Made by a program: the position numbers and the translations under genes. DNA of 64,000 nt, taken from assembly GCF_000143535.2 (NCBI RefSeq), contig NC_037310.1, positions 62,001 to 126,000 of the forward strand, written 5' to 3'. Below are positions 44,662-58,212 of the stretch, piece after piece (position 1 is the stretch's first letter; each line of letters opens with the position of its first letter). This DNA comes from Botrytis cinerea B05.10 (Eukaryota > Ascomycota > Leotiomycetes > Helotiales > Sclerotiniaceae). Under the pieces are notes generated by a model. That model was not told where the DNA came from, ran no database searches, and saw nothing but the letters and a program-made list of their open reading frames with translations.

Positions 44662-46783
44662 ATGGCATTTTATCAGTACAGTCCTATAAATTCCCAGGAA
44701 CATCAAATTCGAGAGTTACATATCCTCCCAAGAAGCCACATAGATCTGACAACGTCAAATAGGCTTCCTAAGCAACTTGATACAGGTAATTGGGAGGATG
44801 ATCACAACAATGTTTATCGCAGTCACTGACTTTACCACAGTTTCTTGCACTCTACACGTATTTTCTTTACGAGAAGCCCCAGATTATCATGCTCTGTCTT
44901 ACTGCTGGGGAGACCCTGATCTTCCTCGAGCACAAATTCTGATCGATGAGACAGAAGTCGAAGTTACCATTAGTTTGGAACAAGCTCTGAAGGCATTTCG
45001 GCATGAGACAAAACCGATGGTTTTCTGGGCAGATGCAATATGTATCAACCAGAATGATCCAGAAGAGAAGGGAGAACAAATCAAACTGATGACAGATATC
45101 TATAGTTGTGCCAGTATCGTGGATATATTTCTGGGCGAAGGGACTCCTAGAACTGACGAGGCCATGGACGCGGCTCTGACTATAGGACAAGCTGCGTACG
45201 ATGCAGGTATTTTTTCTGTTACGGTGGATAGTATGAGAGATTGTGAATTTTACATTCGAGATGATCAAGAAGGATATGGATTTAACCGCCCAAAAATAGA
45301 CGATCCGCTTGCTAAAGTGAAACGCTCGCTGTATCAACTTGCTATTGATACTGGTCTTGACTTCCCATTTCTCGGCTGGCACGAAATAGGAAGTCGAGAT
45401 TATTGGAACCGACTTTGGATCATGCAGGAATTTTGCCTTGGCAAAGAACTGATGATAACATGTGGTCAAAAGACTATACCATTTCATCCCTGGTTCGAAG
45501 CAGCTTGGATTTTCTTTGCCATGCAATCTGCAATGATTATTCACACATACGGCCTCCAAGAAACAGCTCATGATCCTATTGTATCGCCAATTCTTCAAGA
45601 GATTTCAAGATGTCTAAGTACTGCTCCTATCAGTCTAAACCGACTTTTGGGGACGCGAAAACACCATCGTAAGTCCGGCGGGTCTCCTCTTGTCAAACTG
45701 TTAGAAAGAGGTTGTATCCAGGCCTCCAAAAATCTAGTCAGAAAGGCAAGATATCCTCGAGATAGAATTTATGGATTGTTAGGAATGGCATCCGATACCC
45801 AATCTTTAGACATCCAGCCTATATATACCAACATCGATTCAGATGAAGAGACAGTACAGATATTCACATCTGTTTCTCGAAAACTTTTGGAACAAAACAA
45901 TGGGGATTTATTGGCATGGAATCAGCAAACCAAAACTTTGAAAGCTCTTCCTAGTTGGGTTCCGGATTTCACGAACACACTACTAGAACCATCTTGTGAG
46001 ACTAAGAAAACGGCTCTCTTTTCTGCTTCGGGCCAATCCGAACTCTCGATTGTGTCTGCATTGGAAGATGAAGATCCAAGGATAATTGGACTAAGAGGTG
46101 TTAGAGTCGATACTGTTATGATGATTGGAAGCTTGTTCACTGTCGACAACAGACAGGGTATCATATCTCGCACTACCGACGAATACCTAGCAATCCACGC
46201 TAATATTACGCGATATTTTGACGAAACAACACATTTCTGTGAGCAAGCTCAGACCTTAATTGCAAAAGATACTGCATCCCCGCCACTGCAGGATGAAATG
46301 AAATGGTTTGGAGCCAATTGGCGCATTCCCTGCGCAGACCAGACCGACTCCTTCACATTCCGCACTCGCGCTTCTCATACCTCTTTAATGGGCTACAACG
46401 ATCTCCGACGCAGTATAGAACTCTATTCCGATAACGCGAGAAGTATTACGGACAATCATTTGAGCGAAGAAGAATTTGATGCAAATACTGAGGAGCATAT
46501 AAGATGTGTTCAAACGGCTGCATATGCTTCGTACAAAAATGCAATGAGTTATCAGCAAAATCGAAGACCGTTCATATCAGAACAAGGATATGTAGGTCTC
46601 GTACCTGGGCATTCATTACCCGGGGATATTATAGTCATTATATTTGGAATGGTCCAACCTTCTGTGGTAAGGAGTGTTGGAGAAGATAGATGGGAGTTAA
46701 TTGGGGAAGCTTATGTTCACGGGATCATGGATGGAGAAATCATGAAGGATAACCTTCAGACGGAGGACTTTGCACTGACTTGA
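44662..46783 (+). CDS. HET domain protein (heterokaryon incompatibility type)
   Basis: Two exons (44662..44785 and 44841..46783, intron 55 bp) give 688 residues. The first exon (MAFYQYSPINSQEHQIRELH) supplies the IRELHILP start of the HET fold. The three HET blocks follow at 60-160: DYHALSYCWGD, VFWADAICINQND with EEKGEQIKLM, and IYSCASIVDIFLGEGT. Further conserved segments are YWNRLWIMQEF, RDRIYGLLGMA and the C-terminal GYVGLVPGHSLPGDII. This overall layout is common in filamentous ascomycetes. HET proteins mediate cell death after fusion of unlike individuals or similar allorecognition, but most paralogues are untested. No NACHT, WD40 or patatin partner domain is attached and no such gene lies next to it. 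Confidence 0.92.
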
Positions 46784-48894
46784 TCGGGAATAGCACCAAG
46801 GGTTTCTTCAAATTGGGTCGTTGCTGTTTTTTTTGTTTATGCGTGCTGTGTTTACAAAGTTATGTATTGGATTATATGGATTTTGACCAAGTTGGTCACT
46901 TTCTGATGTTTTCATATTGCAAGTGAGGAAGAGTTTTAGGATGTGAAATTTGAATCAAAAATAACACAACGAATTGAGAAAACTCACATGGGGAAGGAAA
47001 ATATCACCAATTTCTCCCTCCTGCCACCCATTTTCTTCCCCTTTGTTTGCATGTACCGACACGCTTGTGGCACTCCCAACCAAGCATCAGCAGTATTGTC
47101 TCGTCCCAGAATTGCATCCTTTCGCTATCCTTTTCAAGGTACGGATTTGCCATTTGATTGGCTATCATGGCTGAATGATTTATCTACCAATTGAAAGACC
47201 CATAGTCACCACCCATACGGTGCTAAACCTTCCTGCGCATAACTCTTATCTCAATAACACTCAACAGGGTTGATTCAACTTTAGATATCCCGGAAGAAAG
47301 TAATGCTGACAAAACCTCGAAGAAATAGGTTTAGCAATTCAGTTGGGGAGGGTTCTCAGCTGGTAAGTGAACCCCTCTATATAAAGAGCGGTGGCCATAG
47401 TATACTTACAAGCACTGAGCAGCACAGGGGGCTCGGTTTGAATTTTCCGGGCAAGGTGCACGCTGGTGTTCCAACTCCACATCCCCACTCTCGACGCCCG
47501 GTCCTAGCGGATTTCAGGATGCCGGATCTCGCGGGTGTAACGGTCACTACGAACGTGGATACTTAAGCCTTGATGGTTTGATATTTTGAGACCCACTGCA
47601 ACGGCTCGAGAGTTGGGGTGGTGCAGGGAATGGAAATTGAACCGTGATTTTTGCGAGGAGTCGAGAACGATAGGTTTGTGCATGAGGGTATGTTCCGATG
47701 GAACAATGACGGGCCCACCTCGAGATTATAGTTAATGAACTAGGGAGGCAGGAGTGAGGTAGTCTTCTGGTCGGAGTTAGGGAAACTCTTTGTCTGTTCG
47801 TGTGACTCGAAATCCTACTTCACTCTTCTTCATTTTTCCCATCTTCCTCTCCTTTGGATAGTGCGAAAGGAGGAGGAGCATGGGAGCATGTATTTCTCAC
47901 TAATTCCCCCATCAACAACGTTCCCTCAAGTGATCATTCACCTTTCATTCCAAATATCAGTGTATATATTTTCTAAAAAAGCCCTTTCTGTCACATACGA
48001 CCATAGACTGAAGAGAATTGGGCATCCCGTCCGCTCTGCCATACACAAGCTTCAGATCGGTGGATTAGTAGTTGGCTGGGTGACCACCAGCGAATCCCCA
48101 CTGTTGTATGTCCTTTTTTGCATTTTATTCATGTTGCGCACTTTTCCCACCATCCGCTCCGACCACCCACCTCCTTTTGATTTAAGCATAGGAATTTCTG
48201 AATGCCATAAATAGTAAATAAACAATGACTACCTAGTATTTATTGAAACAAAACCCCCTTCGATTCGAAAACTATTATTTTAGTTTCTGAATCTACTGTA
48301 ACTCTTCCCTTAAAAATTCGATAATCGAGATCCAAAATCCATCGGCATCCTCATGTCCAATTAGTACCTTTCCTTACCCTGTGCCAAGCCGCTCCGTACC
48401 GTCGTTAGTGCTTTTTAGTTCCCGAAACTCTCTTTGCAGGGGTGGGAACCTCTGATCAACGTGATTACCTGGTCCGTTCATATGACTTGATCTATGTAGA
48501 TCGATCCTGAGCTGAGGCGAATTCGTGAACTGAGCAGTTTGCGAACCGTGCTATTACAATTCAGCTCTGGTTTTCTTGTTAGAAATTTTTTTGAACCATT
48601 TGATCATTAATGTGGTCGATTTGAATGTATGAATGGATAGGTGAATGAACGGTCGGGAATTAGAAAAACTATTCGATTGCTCGTTTATGGAATCTTTATA
48701 TCGCCCCTTAAACCATCTATACATGTATATATCTCTAGTGAACCATATAAATACGTAACCATTAGACGCCACAGCATCGTTATGCAAACCCCCAAATGCT
48801 AGCCAGTACCGTAGTATATTCAAGGCTTTTTAATCATCATTATCCGCCCATGAAAATCATATCGATCCCAAACCATCTCCCAGATTGATGGGCT
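46784..48894. other. Intergenic, no gene seen
   Basis: 2.1 kb between convergent genes. Frames of 60-117 codons (for example 47303-47566 and 47861-48214) show no domains or plausible splice context. Confidence 0.45.
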
Positions 48895-50434
48895 TTAAAA
48901 GCCATGCACACTTGGGGCCCTCTCTCCCCCTCTCGCGTCACTGCTCCCTCCACGCACGCTCGCGCCCTGCGGTACACCAATCTCCTCATCGCCCTCCCTC
49001 CCATAACTAACATCAACCTCCACTGTCTCCTTGATCCCAAATCTCCATGCCTCTCTCAATATACTTTCATCACTTCCATTATCCATCCCCCGCTCACTCC
49101 TCTCACTATCCGCTTGCGTGTTATAGTTTGATCTTCCACCCACTCGACCCCTTTCATTCGCGGAGAACTCATCGCGACGCAATGAACTCAATACATATCC
49201 GCCTCCTGACTTACCTCCACTTTTGTTGGGATAGGGACCACTTCCTTCGTCGGAAGACTTTGTTTGGCCTCGGAGTCGCGTGTAGAGTGGACGAAGAACG
49301 GGGATACAGGCGCATACTATAGCGACAAGAAGTTCGCTGGAACCCCAGAGAATGAGAGGGACTGTATCATCTATGGAGCAGTGTGAACTTTGTTTCTTTG
49401 ACATCATGGTGACTCTTTAGTGAAGGATGCTTGAAAACTTACAAGTATAATCAGTTCGAGATGCCAAACCTCCTAGCTCAATAGCTCGAACAATACCACA
49501 TATTCCCGCACTAAATGAAGCTTCCATCAGCAACAAGTTCAAAAAGTTCTCCGCAGTTGTCGATTAAGGAAAACTTACAAAACACCCAACGTGAGGCCGA
49601 AGGAAATAGTTAATCTCTCCTTCTTTTTGAGTTGAACAGGCGCTAGAAAGTACCATGGAAACAATGCCAGAGTAAAGTCCATCATTGCTGTATAGCTTCC
49701 GGAGAAAATCGCATTCACTGTGAAATTGAAGTTGACAGTGTGAGGTAATGACGGATCAAACACTGCCGCAATGGGCGTACTTTGGAAGAAGTCGAGAGTG
49801 GCGCAGGAGACACAGACAATAACTGTACTGGCAATACAAACCCAAAGGAAGACTTTATGCCAGGGAACAACGACGAGACGCAAAAGAAAGACAGCTACGG
49901 CGGACTTGCTGGTGGCGATGGCAATGATATTGCACGTTTGGCCAGCGATTTCCATCTTGTTCGACATGACAAATCTAGTACGTACAGGAATCAGTTCTTG
50001 CCCTTTCATATAACTTAGTGCAGTATCTGTATCAGGCCTGCATCAAGAAATAAATGATGACATAGAAATAACAATATTCAAATTGAATTGAACATGCGGT
50101 ATTTAATCTATGAGGGTTGAGATAACTCACTGAGCAGGCGTGATGTCGGCAAAATGAGACCCCAATCCTTGGATGGCTGCCGCCGTACAGAAAGCGGTAT
50201 ATGCCACGAACAAGATCTATGATAATTTATTCATTAGTATTGAGTCTGACCAAAGGTAGGTCACCAATTGGCACTCACAAGACTGGCGACAATAAGCCAA
50301 TCATCATATCCCGTAGCTTGAACGATGTAGTATCGAGTGTACATCCGCAGCCCTACAAAAACAGCTGCAGCGAATGTCTCAATCCACATCACCAAGATGA
50401 TGATAGGACCCAAAGCTGACAAGTGACCCATCAT
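48895..50434 (-). CDS. PTH11/SAT4-like integral membrane protein (fungal rhodopsin-fold domain)
   Basis: Five exons (50434..50279, 50216..50131, 50037..49579, 49510..49443, 49370..48895; introns 62, 93, 68 and 72 bp) give 414 residues. Seven hydrophobic segments carry family marks. These are GLRMYTRYYIVQATGYDDWLI after TM1, KSAVAVFLLR, the CATLDFFQSTPIAAVFDPSL loop, DFTLALFPWYFL with LKKKERL, GICGIVRAIEL, and ILWGSSELLVAIVCACIPVLRPL in the last helix. The final splice choice (acceptor at 49371) was selected because it alone produces DYTYDTVPLILW in frame. The cytosolic tail is Gly/Ser-rich and highly charged. Related proteins include candidate GPCR-like sensors for surface and carbon cues. 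A further 5' exon ending at about 50453 (TTAG acceptor) cannot be excluded. Confidence 0.85.
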
Positions 50435-52714
50435 TCCAGTGGGCTGGTACGCCTAAGACGTGATTCCGATACAGTTGAAGTATTAAGTTGCTCTTGGTAT
50501 AGATAATTCGTGCAGTGTCGGTATTTGTCAACAAACTTTTGCTAATAGGATAAAAATTGTTGTGAAGAATGGGGTTTTCATTTGAAATATGGACCTTTCC
50601 CTATCTTTCTTCAAGTAATATAAAGAGTGAAAAAGTAACACTCTACATAGGGAGCAAAAGTCTGGGATCCAGAGAGGATCTCCATGATGGGTACAAATTT
50701 GAAACTTACTTATTCGTTCAGTGTCTGCATGTTGACCAGAGTTTTGACTAGGGGCCCGAAAATGGGAAGTACAAATTTATGAATGTTGATGAGCGGCACT
50801 TCTTGGTAGGTTCCTTTTTTGAGGCAATTCGTACTACATGTTTTCTTCTTTGCTTTCAAGTAGACACCATGATAAATCCAACAGAAAGGCTCTTCCCCGG
50901 TGGCGGAAAGTATTACACGAAGTAGAGCTGAGCCGATCCCGAGATGTGAGCCTATCGCGGGTACCCTAAATTCTTCTCAACAATGGCGATAGGAACTTCT
51001 GTGGCGGTTGATGGGGCTAGGCGTGTGTGAAGAGATGTTACTGGAATGGTCTTCGGTTTTCATTGGGGCCGTGTCAGAATTGGATCAAGAACTGATGTAC
51101 CATATACGTAAGTGAAGTTGAGATGTGGAGACTGATCACTGATCAGAAACCTTCGAATATTAAAGATTGTGACGAACTGCTTACGGAAATTACACACTAC
51201 CCAGTAAAAGTCGGCTGTCCTTTTAGAAGTTCCGAATATTCCCACACATCAAAGTTAAATCTACAAACAAATAATGAGACCTTGAAAGAAGGGTCCATTT
51301 GATATGGATTCAAGTAAATTGCAACAATCCCATGACATATTTCGCACTAGCATTGCTTTTGGTGGGTTTTCCCTTTGGGAAAGGCTCCAGCTGGATGAAT
51401 TAACTGCAGCGCAGCATCAAACCTTCCAGACCCGAAACTCCTTATAAAATCACGATTATTTCGAAATTTGAAGGGATGATATAAAAAGGTCATTTGGATC
51501 TGGGAGAATTTAGAGTGGATATAGATAGTAAGTATTTCATCATTGTGACTCAATTCATGACCAAGAACATTGATAGCCCAGTCTAATAAAGAATTTTGAA
51601 AATGAAGTGATCTTGATATGCCAGTTCTTTTCTCCTAGCCGGAGAAAGGTTACTTTTTCTGTCAAATGTGACCTTGATATTGACTCGGAAAAGTGCTGTC
51701 AGTCATTATTGCTAAGTTCAAGAATGCAGAGTACTGCAACTTCCAAGGATCCCTTGATGGGTTGCAAGGAAAGCTGCAAGGGCCAGAGTGTCAGGCCCGC
51801 AATTGGAATACGGAACATCTTCATCGTTCCGAAAATTAAGCAGCTCCTGACTCTCTGTGTTTTTGGTACGATTAATACATGTCGAATCGGCTTATATGGG
51901 AAGCAGAATGCCAAGGATGTGTACCATTCGTGAGAAGTAAGATGGAGATTTCCAGCTTCCATATTCACTATGAAATTATGACAAGGAAAAAGAACGGAAA
52001 GCTAGGCACTAAATTGGCAAGTTCCCACTTGGTAAATCTACGCCTTCATCCCGCAGAGTGCATAGCCCCACCAACGTATGAGAACGGGCATCGGCCCCAT
52101 ATATAATATAAACGAGCTGTGCTAGCACCCCACAATGCGTTGAGCTATTGTGGACCGAGTCTTGCTTACTTCAGAACGAGGGAAATGTAACATGAAACTT
52201 TTGTAATGTAGTATCGCCATGTCGGTAGTGCATGTAAATCGCGTGGTTCAAAGGCTATCTGAAAGCTTGTGCCACATAAAATCCTCCTTGTCACCTTCTC
52301 AATGTATGGATTAACTCCAAATTCCCGTAACAATGTGTCCAATCGACGGTCAGGCGTCAGCGCCTGTTCCCAGAGTTTCTTCCATACGTTTCAGAGAATA
52401 GCCCCACTACCGCTTGCTTGTCGCTATCTACCAATTGAGGGTTGCTCCGCGTGTGGCCCACCCGAAAGGCAACATTTGGCGGAAGATCATGCCTCTTCGA
52501 TAGGAACTTCTTCTATCTAGTGGTTTGCAGACAGGCTCAGAGAAGACAACAAGCCCGGGAGGCTGAAAGCACTTTTGTGTTTCTCAAAGTATATATATAT
52601 ATATATCTCGAGCGGCGTATACAATCTTTGCTACTTCTTGCATTGACCCCCCCCGTTCTTCTTCAAGGCACATTTTTTAACATCTTAATCCGCATTCTTT
52701 CGAGATCAAAAGAG
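50435..52714. other. Divergent intergenic region
   Basis: 2.3 kb between the divergent PTH11-like and vanillyl-alcohol oxidase genes. Includes a short TA run (about 52592-52605) in the likely 5' leader of the oxidase. No gene recognised. Confidence 0.45.
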
Positions 52715-54657
<1,943 letters not shown>

Positions 54658-55093
54658 TCAAGACCTTGATCAAGTCAAAGGAACAGGTAGACGACTATAA
54701 CCATGTACATTTTGCGAAAACGACAAACAATTAAAGACATACACACATATATATGTTCTTGAAACGCTATGCATATGCCAGAAAGCGATAACTAGTAATG
54801 AAAATGTTTCAGGACATGGTCCGTAATCACCAAATCTTTTGATTGAGATCGAAATCATGTGAAATACGCCAAATCGAAGGGTTCTGATAATTGTCAGTTG
54901 AAATGATGGTGTGATTGCCTTTTTAAACCTTTCAACCCTTTTTAACTTTGATCAAGTGATTTTGATACGATTGAGCAAGATCACATGATGTATTTTCCGA
55001 TTCGCTGCTGGGGGCGGCGGAGGGTTCCTTCCATTTACACATCGACAACATTTAACATTAACCCAAGCCATCTCAAACCCACCTCGAACCACA
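54658..55093. other. Short intergenic region
   Basis: 436 bp containing the oxidase 3' UTR and the alpha/beta hydrolase promoter. Nothing else seen. Confidence 0.5.
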
Positions 55094-56732
55094 ATGAGTG
55101 AAACGTACAATTCCCCAAGCATCGAAGATATGTCAAATTTCTCCAAAGGAATAAGAACTAATTTTCAATTTCTTCCAGTGAACCACCTGCTGATAAACGT
55201 CCAACTGTGGCTGAAATCCTCGCCCATAAATCCTACCCAGATACAATATGGAGACTTACCCCAACGCAGAGTGGGAAGTTGCCAATTGGAGTCGGTAGAG
55301 GAGGGCCGTTCAAAATAGACTGGGAGGTTCATGGCAGTGGAGAGACGAAGGTTGTGGTGAGTGGACAATCTTGGACCTTGGTGTAACGCATATCACATGC
55401 AAGTGCATGGCCGACCGGAGAGCGAAGAATGGATAGCTCACAGGTCTAGAGTGTTAAGACTAGTACATGAATGTTGCTTACACTTCTGTTCGTTCCTCTG
55501 CCTTATCTCTGGCAATGTTTGCACCTCCGCAAGCGTTTGATTTTACACACAAAACTTGGCCTCAGTTGGGTCACGTGATTATGCGTCAACATGCTAATCT
55601 AGAGTTTTCATCCAGTGGATTATGGGCTTGGGCTCTAACAAGTCAACATGGCAAAGACAAACTCTGTATTTCGGTCATGAAAGAGGAGAAAAATATTCCT
55701 CGTTAGTATTTGATAATCGAGGTATGGGCGGATCCGACACCCCCATCACACGATATTCTACCTCGGAAATGGCCAAGGATTGTATCGAGCTGCTCGACCA
55801 TTTAGGTTGGACGAAGGACAGACAGCTTAACATCACCGGAGTTAGCATGGGTGGAATGATTGCACAAGAATTGGTAAGTTTTCCAAATATCCTGTTAGTT
55901 GCATCGTTCAAGGCTCATTCGATAATCTTCTATACAGGCATTGATGATACCAAATCGAATTGCCACTCTCAACTTACTTTCCACAGCGCCCTATATCGAA
56001 AACACAACCAGCTTTTTTGAAAATCTGCGCACAAGAGTTATGATGTTTGTCCCCAAGCCACTTGATCGTTCTGTTTTGGATGCATCGTTGTCGTTGTTTC
56101 CTGCGTCATGGCTATCATTACCAGATACTAGTCCGTTGTTACTTTCTTTACCCTTGTGATACACTTCATATCCGTCTTTTTTTTTTCTCTTCATTATCAC
56201 AAGTCTACTTCCTCTGCTTTAGAGACCTAACATCAAAAAATAGCCCATCTGCCTTTGGAATCAACCCCCTTGGTTGAACCACCACCAGGTCATCCTTTCC
56301 CCTACGCACACTTCTCTACCAATTACGAGCGCTTTGCTGCTGCCGAATTAACTAAACGACTCGATCCTAAAGCTTTCAAAACATTCGGGTTTCTGCTCCA
56401 GGCTATTGCTGCTGGTTGGCACCACAAAAGCCCTGCGCAATTGAAAGAATTAGGGGACAAAGTAGGAAGAGACAGAATCGCAGTCATGCAGTAAGTATTT
56501 TGATTAATTGATGAGCTGATACATTCGGTGATCTGATGACCGAATGAAGACTAACATCCCACATAGTGGCACACTCGACCGACTTATATCGTTCCCTCAC
56601 GGCGAGAAACTTATGGCATTTCTTCAACCAGGTAGAGCAGAAATTCGAGAAGGTGATGGGCATGCAATTCCTGTCCAGGAAGAAGATTGGTTTCACGAGA
56701 AGATGGTGGCATTTATTGAGGAATTCAATTGA
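55094..56732 (+). CDS. Alpha/beta hydrolase
   Basis: Six exons (55094..55104, 55179..55356, 55616..55873, 55938..56130, 56244..56490, 56567..56732) give 350 residues. The 11-base first exon (MSE plus two bases) is inferred from frame and a good acceptor. Core motifs: IMGLGSNKSTW (oxyanion region), VFDNRGMGGSDTP, the nucleophile elbow GVSMGGMIAQEL (Ser140) and the catalytic-His candidate His328 in EGDGHAIP, with an acidic residue possibly in GTLDRLI. This is the DUF-free, epoxide-hydrolase/lipase-like fold of about the normal length. The substrate is unknown. The third-intron region and the E4 donor (GTCCGT at 56131) are the weakest parts of the model. It follows the oxidase on the same strand, but a shared role is only speculation. 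Confidence 0.85.
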
Positions 56733-58212
56733 GATAAAGGTGTTCATATTCAAACATCTCGGGATCACTATATTGTCCATAAATAGATACCTTCGTCATA
56801 GATCCGCATCTTTTTCATTACTATATCTAACTCTAACCACGACTCTTTAACAAGCCTGCCCTGTCAAAAAGATGCATGTCTATCTGTACATTCATTTTTA
56901 TTTATCGGGCAGAATACCTGGGCTGGAGAGCTGGCCTAGCATCTCTACCAATTCACAATGAACAATGTCGTACCAGTCACCCTCGCAGCCTCAAGCGCAC
57001 CGGTAATACTTTCGAAGCAAGACGGACAATAAAAGAGATGTATTGAGACAGGTCAACCTCTCGAAAAGGTTCTCGGGTGGCTGTGCTACATATCGATCGA
57101 CAAAATCTTTATCAACTTGGGCGACACCAGCCACATCTGCGGCGATATATATCAAGATTTTCGATTCCAAATTCTGCATCTTCAATTCAAAACCAGAACA
57201 TTTCCCAATCCAAAAAGAAATACCATGCATCTTATACCGTCGAAATATTAGCAATCTTTTGCTTCATTTTTGCACAATCATCATTGAAACATTGATATCC
57301 CAACTGATCTCTCCATGTTACACACACACTTCTTCATTGATATACCTAGGTACTGAGAGGCAAGACCTATTGAAAGATGATTGCACTGCCCATTCAACGA
57401 CTGTCAGGTCGCAATTGCAATTGGCATTTGATCTTCCTTTGAGAACGAAGGGAGGATGGTAAAGTTAGCCGCATGTACCGCCAATCCATGGGGACGAGAT
57501 CCGGTTGCGATAATAATTGGATGAAGATATAACGTTCGCGTTTTCCTTGCATTCTACTAAACTGCAACCGACCCACAGAACAAGCAAAGTTAGCAAGTTT
57601 TTTGACTTTTTTAACTCCCGATCACTTGTCGGATTGGTTGATACACATACCGTCGGAAATGTATCCGTTCTTTCTCTGCTTCGTCTGATGTTTTCCCCCC
57701 CAAAAACCTTGAGAGAAGTTCTTGATATATACGGTTTTGTGTCTAGTCAAACTCTATCTATCACGTTCGTATCCACTGCGTACAAAAGAATTTTGAAATT
57801 TGTATGTTCTCTCCGGAAAGAGTGTCAAAATTTCCCCAGAAAGCGAATCCACTAAAGAAAGAACACGACTTGGAGTGTGCAACTCACCCTCTTATTCATC
57901 GCAGTCTACACAACTTACAACGGTCTACCACTATGTTACTCCTGTAGGGATGTCGCTATTGTTTTATCAGAACCTTTCGTTGTGTTCCTTGTTTTGTGAT
58001 CTTCAATCATACTTGCCCAAACAGAGCAACGAAACTACCCCACCATAACACATCAATAAAGTCTCGATTCTCCATTCGACCAGAGCCGAGTGCCCTGCCC
58101 TTGGATTGCTTGGGCTGGAAGGGAGGAAGGGCTTGAGATTAGGTGTTTGGCCAGAATTGTCGCCCGAGTCAGAAAGATATACAACTTAAGTAGGTGACAG
58201 TAGAACTTTGCA
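56733..58212. other. Intergenic, promoter of the histidine kinase
   Basis: 1.5 kb. Frames up to 139 codons (57043-57462) have no domain signal. Probably long 5' UTR and promoter of the kinase gene. Confidence 0.45.

Noticed and set aside
44867..45598. 243-codon minus-strand frame
   Set aside because: Opposite the HET domain exon. No domain of its own.
48904..49131. Plus-strand frames over the PTH11-like gene
   Set aside because: Shadows of the minus-strand exons. Those exons splice in frame and form a seven-helix protein.
49371..49442. Alternative short intron (30 bp) in the PTH11-like gene with acceptor near 49413
   Set aside because: Keeps frame but is below normal intron length. The 72-bp intron ending at 49371 gives the conserved DYTYDTVPLILW junction.
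52442..52714. Upstream extension of the vanillyl-alcohol oxidase frame
   Set aside because: The frame stays open upstream of 52715, but the sequence is low-complexity and lacks family similarity. The ATG at 52715 gives the expected N-terminus.
57043..57462. 139-codon frame upstream of the histidine kinase
   Set aside because: No domain, signal peptide or splice signal. Several overlapping frames of similar size occur in the same stretch.
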